64,000 nt of DNA, taken from Embleya sp051903075. GTDB lineage: Bacteria; Actinomycetota; Actinomycetes; Streptomycetales; Streptomycetaceae. Below, in pieces: positions 1 to 8,561 of this stretch. Each line of letters starts with the position of its first letter. Within the stretch, counting starts at the first letter, position 1. Location: NCBI RefSeq assembly GCF_051903075.1, contig NZ_CP182422.1:372001-436000 (forward strand). The letters run 5' to 3'. Position numbers and translations under genes: made by a program. Below the pieces are notes generated by a model. It saw nothing but the letters and a program-made list of their open reading frames with translations, was not told the origin of the DNA and did no database searches.

Positions 1-2399
1 GCGCCACGGTCGGCTTCGGCGGCCGGCTGGCGATCGGCGCGGCCGACTGGCTGTACTCGGTCGGCGGCGCGCTCGTGCACGTCGTCCGCACCCTGGACGT
101 GCTCACCGAGGCCCCGTTCGCCCACGACCTCGCCCACCACCAGCACACCCTGATGCAGCGCGTGGACGAACGTCTGCGCGGCCGGCGCGGCAACGCGTGC
201 CGGGAACTGGACGCGCGCCGCGAGGTCGACGCCGACGCGCTGCGCCGCTCCTCGCGCGCCCTCGGCGCGGTCCTGGACCCCTACCGGCCGGTGCACCGGG
301 TCGGCCTGGACGCGGCCGACCAGGACGACTACCTCGCGGTGGCCCGGGTGGTCGGGCAGGCGAGCGGGGTGACGATCACCCGGGGCGGCACCTCGGAGGC
401 CGCCGACGCCCGGCTGGACCCGCTGGAGCGGATCGCCGTCTCGTCCGGCTTCCGGGTGCGCGATGTGGCGCTCACGGGTCGCTGGTGGCGTACCGACTCC
501 GGCCCGCTGGTCGGGCACACCCGCCCGGCGGACGGGGCCCCCGATACCCGCCGCCCGGTGGCCCTGATGTGGCGGCGTCGGCGCTACCACGTGCTCGACC
601 CCACCGGCACCGACTGGACGCCCGTGGACCGCGCCCGGGCGGCCCGCCTGGAGCACCGGGCGACCATGTTCTATCCGGCCCTGCCCGAACGCCCCGGCGG
701 CGCCCGCACCCTGCTGCGCTTCGGCCTGCGCGGCAGCACGGTCGACATACTCGTGCTCTTCGCCTGCGGGCTGGGCGCCGCGCTGCTCGGGCTGGCGGTA
801 CCGGTGTTGACCGGGAAGGTGCTCGGCGTGTTCGTCCCGCAGGGCGACCGGGTCCTGGTCACCCAGATGTGCGTGGTGCTGCTCGCCTCCGCGCTCTTGG
901 CGGCGGTGTTGTCCGCGGTGCAGAACCTCTCGCTGCTGCGGGTCGAGGGGCGGTTCGAGGCGATCGCCCAGGCCGCCGTGTGGGATCGGCTGTTGCGCCT
1001 GCCCACCGGGTTCTTCGCGTCCGTCTCGTCCGGGTCATTGAGCAGCGCCGCGCTGGGCATCAGTGCGCTGCGCGAGATCCTCAGCGGGGTCACCGCGCTG
1101 TTCGTGCCCGCGTGTCTGATCTTCCTGGTCAACCTGGGCCTGCTGTTCTTCTACAGCGTGCCGCTGGCGCTGCTCGCCCTGCTGCTCGCCGCCGTGGGCG
1201 GCGCGGTGTGCGCGGTCGCCGGGCTGCGCCAGATGCGCCGCCAGCGCGAACTGATGGCCGAGGAACACGAGCTGTCCGGCCGCATGTTCCAACTGCTCAC
1301 CGGCCTGCCCAAGTTGCGGGTCGCGGCGGCCGAGGACCGGGCCTTCGCGTTCTGGGCGATGGGCTTCGCCCGCAGCCGGGTGTTGTCGGTGCGCACCCGT
1401 CGGCTCCAGAACACGGTCACGGTGTTCAACTCGGGCTATCTGCTGCTGTGCACACTGCTCCTGTTCGCGATGGTCTCCGGCCCCGCCGACGGGGAGTTGG
1501 ACGTCGGCGGGTTCCTGTCGTTCAGCGTGGCCTACGCCCTGATGCTCGGCTCGATGCTGCAGATGACCGCGAGCATCACCATGATGGCGGCGGCGGTCCC
1601 GCTGTTCGAGGGGGTGCAGCCGGTGCTCGCCGAGTTGCCCGAGGTGCTGGAGTTCAAGCAGCCGCCGGGCGATCTGTACGGCGGCATCGAGGTCAGCCGG
1701 CTTTCCTTCCGCTACGCGCCGGACGCCCCGCCGGTGCTGGACGACGTGAACCTGCGGGCCCGGCCCGGGGAGTTCGTCGCCATCGTCGGGCCCACCGGCT
1801 GCGGCAAGTCCACCCTGCTGCGGCTGCTGATCGGCTTCGAGCAGCCGACCACCGGCTCGGTGCTCTACGACGGCCAGGACCTCGCGTCGCTGGACGTGGC
1901 GGCGGTGCGCCGGCAGTTCGGCGTGGTGTTGCAGAACGGGCAACTGTTCGCCGGCAGCGTGCTGCACAACATCTGCGGACTGCGCAACTACACCCTGGAC
2001 GAGGCCTGGGAGGCGGCCGAGATGGCCGGTCTGGACCAGGACCTGGGTCGGATGCCGATGGGCATGCACACCGTGCTCTCCGACGGCGCGGTGACCCTGT
2101 CGGCCGGCCAGCGGCAACGGCTGATGATCGCGCGGGCGCTGATCGGCCGGCCGCGCATCCTGTTCTTCGACGAGGCGACCAGTGCGCTGGACAACCGCAC
2201 CCAGGAGGTGGTCACCCAGAGCACCCGACGGCTGAACGCCACCCGGATCATCATCGCGCACCGGTTGTCCACGGTGATGCAGGCCGATCGCATCGTGGTG
2301 CTCGACGCCGGACGGGTGGTCCAGTCCGGGCCGCCGGACCAGTTGCTGGCCGACGAGGACGGCCTGTTCCACCAGCTGGTCCAGCGTCAGATGACCTGA
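1..2399 (+). CDS. NHLP-type bacteriocin/peptide export ABC transporter, permease-ATPase subunit (5' end outside window)
   Basis: The reading frame is open back to the left edge, so the N-terminus is missing; the GTG at 75 is probably internal. Numbering from that GTG, residues 1-215 form a soluble N-terminal region. A hydrophobic six-helix exporter domain follows (about 222-500). The nucleotide-binding domain has Walker A GPTGCGKST at 572-580, signature LSAGQ at 675-679, Walker B ILFFDE at 695-700 and an H-loop in IIIAHRLS. No C39 peptidase domain is visible. This fits the second, peptidase-less subunit of nitrile-hydratase-leader-peptide (NHLP) exporters, which form a pair with a peptidase-containing subunit. 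It would sit in the cytoplasmic membrane and export a processed peptide. The partner and precursor genes would lie to the left, outside the window. A plain type I lipid/drug exporter half is the alternative. Confidence 0.85.
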   Translation, partial: ATVGFGGRLAIGAADWLYSVGGALVHVVRTLDVLTEAPFAHDLAHHQHTLMQRVDERLRGRRGNACRELDARREVDADALRRSSRALGAVLDPYRPVHRVGLDAADQDDYLAVARVVGQASGVTITRGGTSEAADARLDPLERIAVSSGFRVRDVALTGRWWRTDSGPLVGHTRPADGAPDTRRPVALMWRRRRYHVLDPTGTDWTPVDRARAARLEHRATMFYPALPERPGGARTLLRFGLRGSTVDILVLFACGLGAALLGLAVPVLTGKVLGVFVPQGDRVLVTQMCVVLLASALLAAVLSAVQNLSLLRVEGRFEAIAQAAVWDRLLRLPTGFFASVSSGSLSSAALGISALREILSGVTALFVPACLIFLVNLGLLFFYSVPLALLALLLAAVGGAVCAVAGLRQMRRQRELMAEEHELSGRMFQLLTGLPKLRVAAAEDRAFAFWAMGFARSRVLSVRTRRLQNTVTVFNSGYLLLCTLLLFAMVSGPADGELDVGGFLSFSVAYALMLGSMLQMTASITMMAAAVPLFEGVQPVLAELPEVLEFKQPPGDLYGGIEVSRLSFRYAPDAPPVLDDVNLRARPGEFVAIVGPTGCGKSTLLRLLIGFEQPTTGSVLYDGQDLASLDVAAVRRQFGVVLQNGQLFAGSVLHNICGLRNYTLDEAWEAAEMAGLDQDLGRMPMGMHTVLSDGAVTLSAGQRQRLMIARALIGRPRILFFDEATSALDNRTQEVVTQSTRRLNATRIIIAHRLSTVMQADRIVVLDAGRVVQSGPPDQLLADEDGLFHQLVQRQMT

Positions 2400-2478
2400 G
2401 GCCGTGGGCAGTGGCGTCCGCCGCCCATGGCACCGACCCGCCCGCGAGTTCGGCCGCTACCACACCCAGGAGGCCCCC

Positions 2479-3891
2479 GTGCCCGGATCGCCCGTCCACT
2501 CCGGTCCCCCCGGATCACCCGTCCACGCCCGTCCGCCCGGCCCCGCCGACGACCTCGACCTGGCCGACATCCGGGTCGACCCGCTCGCCTTCCTCACCAG
2601 GCTCGCCGCCGAGTTCGGCGACCTGTGCAGCCATCGCACGCGCGGCGAGGTGGTGTGGTTCGTCAATCGTCCCGACCTGGTCCGGCACATCCTCAAGGAC
2701 AACTACACCGCGTGGACGAAGGCCGGCACCCCGGACGACTTCATGCTCACCCCGCTGCTCGGCAAGGGCCTGTTGACCAGCGACGGCCCCGCCTGGGAGC
2801 GGCAACGCCGGTTGTGCGCACCGGCGTTCCGGCCGCGCCGGGTGGAGGAGTTCGACACGCTGATGACCGACGCGGCCGTGGACCTGGCCGACGCGTGGGA
2901 GCGGGCCGCCGAGGAGGGGCGGACCATCCGCGTCGACCACGACTTCACCGCGCTCACCCTGCGCATCGTCGCGGACGCGCTGCTCGGCGCCGATCTGGCC
3001 GCGGCGGGACGGGGGTTCGGCCGCGCGGTGGACGACATCAACCGCTTCATCGGCCACTTCGACGGCGAACCGGGCACGCCGACCGTCGCGGACGCGGACT
3101 TGGCGCTGCTCCGCCGGCGGTACACCGCCGCGCAGACCTTCCTGGCCCGCGTCGTCGGCATGCTCGTCGCCGCCCGGCGCTACACCGGGCCGCCGACGGA
3201 TCGGCCCGCCGACCTGCTGGACGCGATGCTCGGCGCCCGGGACGCGCACGGGGACGCGCTGAGCGACCGCGAACTGCACGACCAGGTGCTGACCATGGTG
3301 ATGGCCGGGCACGAGACCACGGCCAAGGCGCTGAGTTGGACCGTGCACCTGCTCGACCGCCATCCCGAGGCCGCGGCGGCGGTCCGGGCCGAGTTGGCCG
3401 AGGTACTGGCCGGCCGGCTGCCCCGGGCCGCGGACCTGCCCCGCCTGGAGCTGACGCGGCGCTGCCTGGAGGAGGCGATCCGGCTGTATCCGCCGGTGTG
3501 GCTGATCTCCCGGCGGGCCGCGGCGGACGACGTGCTCGACGGCCGCCACGTACCCGAGGGCACCCTCGTGTGCATCAGCCCGTGGACCCTGCACCGGCAC
3601 CCGGCGGTGTGGGAGGAGCCCGAACTCTTCCGCCCGGAACGCTTCACCGCGACCGCCCGGGCGGCCCGGCCCGCGCACGCCTACGTGCCGTTCGGCGGCG
3701 GGCCCCGGGTGTGCATCGGCCAGTCGTTCGCCCTGACCGAGGCGGTCCTGGTGCTGGCCACGGTGGTGCAGCGGCTGGAGTTGCGCGGTGTGGCCGGGCA
3801 TCCGGTGGTGCCCGAGGCGCTGGTGACCCTGCGGCCCAGGGACGGCCTGCTGATGACCGCACACCCGCTCGCCGCCGGCGGTCGGTCGTGA
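2479..3891 (+). CDS. Cytochrome P450
   Basis: This is a haem monooxygenase of 470 aa. The GTG at 2479 is chosen because a perfect AGGAGG lies at 2468-2473, five bases upstream; an upstream in-frame start at 2404 has no such site. Visible motifs are the I-helix AGHETT (residues 276-281), the K-helix ExxR (E332, R335) and the haem loop FGGGPRVCIG with C412 as thiolate ligand. The I-helix acidic residue is Glu in AGHETT rather than the AGxDTT common in Streptomyces P450s. No ferredoxin or reductase gene lies nearby. It lies 79 bases after the exporter and overlaps the methyltransferase by four bases, so all three are probably one transcript. It is likely to tailor the exported metabolite. The substrate is unknown. 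Confidence 0.93.
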   Translation: MPGSPVHSGPPGSPVHARPPGPADDLDLADIRVDPLAFLTRLAAEFGDLCSHRTRGEVVWFVNRPDLVRHILKDNYTAWTKAGTPDDFMLTPLLGKGLLTSDGPAWERQRRLCAPAFRPRRVEEFDTLMTDAAVDLADAWERAAEEGRTIRVDHDFTALTLRIVADALLGADLAAAGRGFGRAVDDINRFIGHFDGEPGTPTVADADLALLRRRYTAAQTFLARVVGMLVAARRYTGPPTDRPADLLDAMLGARDAHGDALSDRELHDQVLTMVMAGHETTAKALSWTVHLLDRHPEAAAAVRAELAEVLAGRLPRAADLPRLELTRRCLEEAIRLYPPVWLISRRAAADDVLDGRHVPEGTLVCISPWTLHRHPAVWEEPELFRPERFTATARAARPAHAYVPFGGGPRVCIGQSFALTEAVLVLATVVQRLELRGVAGHPVVPEALVTLRPRDGLLMTAHPLAAGGRS

Positions 3892-4724
3892 TCGGCCCGG
3901 CCCGCCCCGGAGGCAGCTATCGGCCGCAGGCCGAACTCGGCGGGGTGCCGGCCGAGGTGCGCCGGTTGGAGATCCAGGCCGAGTTGAGCTGGGCACACGA
4001 GTGGCGGGTGTTGCGGGACACGGCCCCCACGGTCGCCGGCGCGGTGCTGGACGCCGGTTGCGGAACCGGGGCGGTCACCCGCCGACTGCGCGCCGAACTG
4101 GCCGATCCACACACCCGGTTGGTGGGTCTGGACGCGGACGAGCGACTGCTGGCGGTGGCGCGAGCCGAGGCGCCCGCGGCGGGGATCGACTACGTGGCGG
4201 GCGATCTGGCCGAACCGCCGCTGCCGGCGGGCTCGTTCGACCTGGTGCTGGCCCGCTATGTGTTCCAGCACCTGGCCGACCCGGTGGGCGCCGCCCGGGC
4301 GCTGGCCGCGCTGCTGCGGCCCGGCGGCGTGCTGGCCGTGATCGACGTGGACGCCGGGCTGTGGGGCTGCGCGGACCCGGACCTGTCGGCCCTGTCCGCC
4401 GACGCCTACCGCGCCCTCGGCACGGCCCAGGCTGCCGACGGCGGGGATCGCCTGGTGGCCCGCCGGCTGCCCCGGATCCTGCGCCGCGCGGGCCTGACCG
4501 GGATCACCGTGCGCCCGTTCGCGTACACCAGCGACGAGGTCGGCGGCGCGGCCGCGCTCGCCCCGCAGTTGTCCCCCGAGCGTCTGCTCCCGCTGGTCGA
4601 GCGCGGCGCGCTGGGCCTGGGGACCTACGCCCGGGCGATGGCGGCGTGGGAGCGTTTCGTCGCCGCCGACGGCTTCACCCTGCTCCTCGGCTTCGCGGTG
4701 GTCGGCCGAGTACCCACGTCGTAA
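3888..4724 (+). CDS. Class I SAM-dependent methyltransferase
   Basis: A 278-aa methyltransferase whose GTG start overlaps the P450 stop (GTGA), which implies translational coupling. Motif I is VLDAGCGTG (about residues 50-58), followed by an acidic motif II at GLDAD and the motif IV/post-I region in SFDLVLARYVFQHLADP. The C-terminal third is less conserved and should set the substrate. The Rossmann order is that of UbiE/COQ5-like small-molecule methyltransferases. The operon position after an exporter and a P450 suggests tailoring of the same product, as O-, N- or C-methylation; which one cannot be read from sequence. The gene runs convergently into the LAL regulator with 43 bases between the stops. 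Confidence 0.88.
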   Translation: MIGPARPGGSYRPQAELGGVPAEVRRLEIQAELSWAHEWRVLRDTAPTVAGAVLDAGCGTGAVTRRLRAELADPHTRLVGLDADERLLAVARAEAPAAGIDYVAGDLAEPPLPAGSFDLVLARYVFQHLADPVGAARALAALLRPGGVLAVIDVDAGLWGCADPDLSALSADAYRALGTAQAADGGDRLVARRLPRILRRAGLTGITVRPFAYTSDEVGGAAALAPQLSPERLLPLVERGALGLGTYARAMAAWERFVAADGFTLLLGFAVVGRVPTS

Positions 4725-4767
4725 GGGAGGTTCGCTCCGCGAAGGCGTCGGGTGACGCGCGTCACCG

Positions 4768-7644
4768 TCACTGCGTCGAGGCCAGTCTCGTGGACAGCGC
4801 GGTACGGCCCGAGATGCCCAACTTCCGGTAGACGTGCGTCAGATGCACCTCCACCGTGCCACGCGTGACGCACAACGACTCGGCGATCGCCCGGTTGGTG
4901 TGCCCGGCCGCGGCCAGTTCCGCGATCTGCCGCTCCGAGGGGGTCAGCGAGCCGGGGCCGGACAGGCTGGTCCGGCGCAACCGGCCGCCGCAGGCGAGCA
5001 GGTCCTTGTGCGCCCGCTCGACCAGCAGGTCCCAGCCGCACTCCTGGGCCAGCCCCATGCCGCGCCGCAACGCCTGGCGGGCCGCCGCCGGTTGGCCGGC
5101 CAGCGCGTATACCCGGCCCGACTCGACCAGGGACTCGGCCAGTTGCAGCCGCGCGCCGGAGGGCTCCAGGATCGCCACCGACTCCTCCAGGAGCCGGATA
5201 GCGCCGCGCGGACCCTCGATCCGCGCCCGGTTGCGCAGCGCCTCGCCGATCGGGGCGGGCGCACCCCAGCGGCGGGCGATCTCCAGGCCCTCCTCGAACA
5301 GCGGCGCCGCCTCGGCCCGCCGGTCCAGGTCCACCAGGGCCAGCCCGGCGCCGCCGCGCCAGTCGCTCAGCGCCGGGTTGACGATGCCCAGCTCGGTCAG
5401 CCGTCGGCCGCATTCGAGGTGGTCGGCCAGGGCCCCGCGCGGGTCCCCGGCCGCGTACCTACATCGGGCCCGCACACCCAGCGCGGTGGCCCGTGCGCGC
5501 GGCACGCCCAGGGCCCCGCGCAACATCGTGGTCGCCGCGTCGTACTGGCCCAACACCACTCGAATGCGCGCCAGTTGCACCCTGGTCAGCTGGGTGAGCG
5601 CGGACAGTTCGGGGCCGCGCGCGAGCCGGCCGGCGGTGCGTGCCTCGGCCAGCGCCTCGGCCAGGTTCCCGGCGCGCAGCGCGATGTCCGCGCACAGGCA
5701 GTGCGCGACCACGGCGGGCAGGCCGATCCGCGAGTGGGCCGGGCCGATCGGGATCGCCGCGGTCAGGCTGCCCGCCCACGCCCGGGCCTCGTCCAGCCGG
5801 CCGGCCCAGGCGAGCACCACCACGCTGCGCAGCAGAAGCAGCGCCGACGCGCTGCCCCGGGGCGGTTCGCCCGCCAGCGCGCGTTCGATCAGGTCCAGCG
5901 CGATGCCGCTGGGCTCGGCCCGGCACGCGCTGTCCGACGCGAACGCGGCAAGCAGTTCGCGCTCGCCCGCGGTGACCCCGGTGACCCCGGCGGCGGCGCG
6001 GTCGAGGCCGGATCGGGCCTGCCGGTCGGATCGGGCCTCGGCGGCCGGTTCGCCCAGGTGCGCGATCGCCCGAAGCCGCAGCCGCACGTCCGGGTCGGGG
6101 CAGTCCCGCTCGGCCAGTTCGCCGAGCCGCGCCGCCGCGTCCCGGGCGGGCCGCATCACCGCCTCCACGCTGTCCCCCTGGCGCAGCACGTGCGCGTGGC
6201 ACAACTCCAGGACCGCCTCGGCCCGTTCACCAGGATCGGTGAGCAGCCGCAGCGCCTCCTCCAGGTGCCGCGCGGCCGCCTCGGGCGCGGTGGGCACCTC
6301 GGCCCGGCCCAGCAGCACGAGCAGGCGCGCCCGGTGTTCGGCGGCCGGGTCGTCGCGCAGCGCGCGCCGGGCGTATTCGGCGCAGCGCAACGTCGCGCCC
6401 GCCGCCAGGGCGGCCCGGCCCGCCTCGTAGAGGACCGCTCCCGCCCACGCGTGCTCGTCCACGTGCAACGTGTCGATCCGCAGCAGGTGTTCGGCGACGC
6501 GCGTCGGCGGCGCGCCGTAGTCGCCGAGCCGGCGGGCGGCCCGCACATGCCGATCGCGCAGCAGCGTCTCGGGGATGGTGTCGTGCACGGCGTCGCGCAG
6601 TTCGGGGGTGCGGAACGACAACCGGCCGCCCGGGGGTGTGCCGCGCAGCACGCCGACCCGGACGAGTTCGGCCAGAGGTCCGTCCAGCCGGTCCGGCCCG
6701 GTGCCAAGCAGGTCGGCCACGATGTCCAGTTCGGCGCCGTCGCCGAACAGCGCGGCCGTCTGGGCCAACGCCCGGACCCGCTCGGGTTGTCGGGCCAGTC
6801 GGGTGGTCACCGCGGTCGCCTCGATGCGGGCGGCGATCCGGCGGATGTGGTCGGCCCGGGTCTGCCGGGGCCGTCCGTCGAGGTGTACGCCGGAGCGGAT
6901 CGGGCCCAGCTCCGGCGGCAGTCCGGCCTGGAGCTGGGTGTCGATCAACCGGACCAGATACGCCGGCACCCCGCCGGTGACGTGGTGGCACAGCCGCACG
7001 AACGGGTCGTCGGGGACCCGGCCGGCGTAGGCGCGTTGCACCAACTCCCGTGCGCTGTGCACGGACAGCGGGCGCAGCGTGCTCTCGTGGCAGGCGGCCT
7101 GCGCGCCGATGTCGTCGAGCGCGTCGCGCGCGGGCAGATCGTCGTCCACGCGCACCCCGAGCACCACGAGCAGCGGCAGTCGGGTCAACCGGCGCACCAG
7201 GTGCGCGAACCACCGCAGCGAGGCATCGTCCATCCACTGCGCGTGGTCGACGACGATCACCCGGGGGCAGCGCCGGACGGCCGGCAGCAGCACCTCGTAC
7301 AACTCGTCGAACAGCGGCCGCCCGTGGTCCTCGGGCACGGTGTGCGGGAGCGCGCGGCGCAGTTCGTCGAACCGGTCCTCCCCGGCCGGTTGCGCCGCGT
7401 CGCCGAGTCCGGCCAGCAACTGGCGCAGCGCGGCGAAGGGTTCGCGGGCGTCGCGGTGCTGGCACGAGACCAGCACGGGAGCGGCGCCCGCGCGGCGTTG
7501 GCGCTCTGTGAACTCGACGAGCAGTTCGCGGCACCACATGCCCGACGCGGTACGGATGATCACGGCGCGTCCGCCGGCTCCGGTCCGCGAGGCGCGTGCG
7601 TGCGCCAGCAGATCGGAAAGTTCGGATACCCGCTCCGGTTCCAC
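4768..7644 (-). CDS. Large LuxR-family (LAL) transcriptional regulator with degenerate Walker A
   Basis: A 958-aa protein with the LAL plan: an N-terminal ATPase-like domain (about 1-300), a long helical, TPR-like middle (about 420-880) and a C-terminal LuxR helix-turn-helix (about 899-955, with TPSERQIAELAAAGHTNRAIA). The GTG at 7644 is preferred because GGGGGAAGGGG lies just upstream; the open frame continues to 7959 but without family sequence. Walker B is present (VIVVDHAQWMDD), yet the position of the P-loop reads RTASGMWC (residues 31-38), with no Gly-Lys-Thr. ATP binding is therefore doubtful. LAL proteins are commonly pathway-specific activators, and this one is convergent with the exporter/P450/methyltransferase set it may control. 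Confidence 0.88.
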   Translation of the reverse strand: MEPERVSELSDLLAHARASRTGAGGRAVIIRTASGMWCRELLVEFTERQRRAGAAPVLVSCQHRDAREPFAALRQLLAGLGDAAQPAGEDRFDELRRALPHTVPEDHGRPLFDELYEVLLPAVRRCPRVIVVDHAQWMDDASLRWFAHLVRRLTRLPLLVVLGVRVDDDLPARDALDDIGAQAACHESTLRPLSVHSARELVQRAYAGRVPDDPFVRLCHHVTGGVPAYLVRLIDTQLQAGLPPELGPIRSGVHLDGRPRQTRADHIRRIAARIEATAVTTRLARQPERVRALAQTAALFGDGAELDIVADLLGTGPDRLDGPLAELVRVGVLRGTPPGGRLSFRTPELRDAVHDTIPETLLRDRHVRAARRLGDYGAPPTRVAEHLLRIDTLHVDEHAWAGAVLYEAGRAALAAGATLRCAEYARRALRDDPAAEHRARLLVLLGRAEVPTAPEAAARHLEEALRLLTDPGERAEAVLELCHAHVLRQGDSVEAVMRPARDAAARLGELAERDCPDPDVRLRLRAIAHLGEPAAEARSDRQARSGLDRAAAGVTGVTAGERELLAAFASDSACRAEPSGIALDLIERALAGEPPRGSASALLLLRSVVVLAWAGRLDEARAWAGSLTAAIPIGPAHSRIGLPAVVAHCLCADIALRAGNLAEALAEARTAGRLARGPELSALTQLTRVQLARIRVVLGQYDAATTMLRGALGVPRARATALGVRARCRYAAGDPRGALADHLECGRRLTELGIVNPALSDWRGGAGLALVDLDRRAEAAPLFEEGLEIARRWGAPAPIGEALRNRARIEGPRGAIRLLEESVAILEPSGARLQLAESLVESGRVYALAGQPAAARQALRRGMGLAQECGWDLLVERAHKDLLACGGRLRRTSLSGPGSLTPSERQIAELAAAGHTNRAIAESLCVTRGTVEVHLTHVYRKLGISGRTALSTRLASTQ

Positions 7645-8212
7645 TGAAGCGACCCCTTCCCCCCAGCGCGGCCCGCACCGCGACACCCTGCGGGGAGACC
7701 GGGCAGCCCGATTGTCGTCGGGAACGCCGCCGACGGCTCCCCGCGGGGCCGCAGCGGTGGGACACGTACGTTCTCGACCACCGTCCCCCCGGGGCCGGCC
7801 GTGCGCTTGCGGTTCCGTTCCTGCCGCGCGGGCCCCCCGGTCCGACGCGGTGCACGGCGGCCCGAAATCGGGATGTGGGGCACGCCGATCAACTGTGTCT
7901 CCAGCAGCGGGTTCCTTGTTACGCCATTGCGGTGGCGTGCCACAAGACCCGATCTCCAACTCTACGCAAGGATCTTGTGACCGTCCGTCGAACGCATTTC
8001 AACACCATCCGACACGGCGTAAAACCCGCCGATCCGGGCCGAAATCACCCCTTGACGCGGGGAATTGGGCCCACTTGGTTCGGCCATTCCCGTGACTGCG
8101 GCCCGCCATCGGTTCCATGATGCGAATGCACCTGGTTTTGCACGAACGGCGGAACCGTCCGTGGTCGCGCCATCCGGGGCAGTGATCGGACGGAAGCGGG
8201 AAGGTGATGACG
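7645..8212. other. Intergenic region between divergent genes
   Basis: About 570 bases separating the LAL regulator from the DUF397 gene. It must carry the promoters of both. The part from about 7900 to 8060 is less GC-rich than its surroundings. The upstream extension of the LAL frame has no recognisable domain, and no other gene, hairpin or repeat was seen. Confidence 0.5.
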
Positions 8213-8446
8213 ATGCGTGCCGGCAACGGGGATGCGGCGGACTCGTTCGGGTCGGTGACCTGGGTGAAGAGCAGTGCGAGCACGGCCGAGGGCAACTGTG
8301 TGGAGGTGGCGCTGCTGCCCGGCGGCGCGATCGCGGTCCGGGACTCGCGGCGGGCACGGGGTCCGGCCCTGGTCTACTCCCGGGCGAGCCTCGCCGGCTT
8401 CGTCGGGAACCCCGGGCTCCGGGGGTGCGCCGGGCCGATCGGCTGA
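8213..8446 (+). CDS. DUF397 domain small protein
   Basis: A 77-aa protein matching the DUF397 pattern: a Trp-Lys-Ser-Ser motif (WVKSSAS), then NCVEVA, then AVRDSRRARGPAL and a C-terminal hydrophobic segment ending in Phe. DUF397 proteins are small actinobacterial partners of XRE/DUF5753 regulators, as in whiJ-like developmental cassettes of Streptomyces. GGGAAGG (8198-8204) sits eight bases from the ATG at 8213; an ATG at 8207 is possible. The gene precedes the XRE gene, the reverse of the most common order. It ends where a 21-bp direct repeat begins. Confidence 0.85.
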   Translation: MRAGNGDAADSFGSVTWVKSSASTAEGNCVEVALLPGGAIAVRDSRRARGPALVYSRASLAGFVGNPGLRGCAGPIG

Positions 8447-8490
8447 CCCGGAGCGCGGCGCGGTCCGCCGACCCGGAGCGCGGCGCGGTC
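8445..8490 (+). repeat. Perfect 21-bp direct repeat with 4-bp spacer
   Basis: Positions 8445-8465 and 8470-8490 are identical; each begins GACCCGGAGCGC and ends GCGCGGTC. The period is 25 bp. The pair covers the stop of the DUF397 gene and the start of the gap before the XRE gene. It may be a small tandem duplication or paired binding sites for the adjacent regulator. Confidence 0.9.
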
Positions 8491-8561
8491 GTCCAATCGA
8501 CGGACACGCGGGATCCCGTCTCGGGATAATGGCGGACGTCCGTCTGCCCCTTGGAGTGCCC

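Noticed and set aside
197..2776. 859-aa plus-strand open frame overlapping the exporter
   Set aside because: It is a Gly/Arg/Pro-rich shadow frame with no domains; the exporter frame carries all ABC motifs.
4834..7647. 937-aa plus-strand open frame opposite the LAL regulator
   Set aside because: It has Gln/Arg/Gly-rich antisense composition, while the minus strand has clear LuxR sequence.
7645..7959. Upstream extension of the LAL regulator to 7959
   Set aside because: It has no family similarity or supporting ribosome site, and GTG 7644 with a G-rich site fits the normal domain start.
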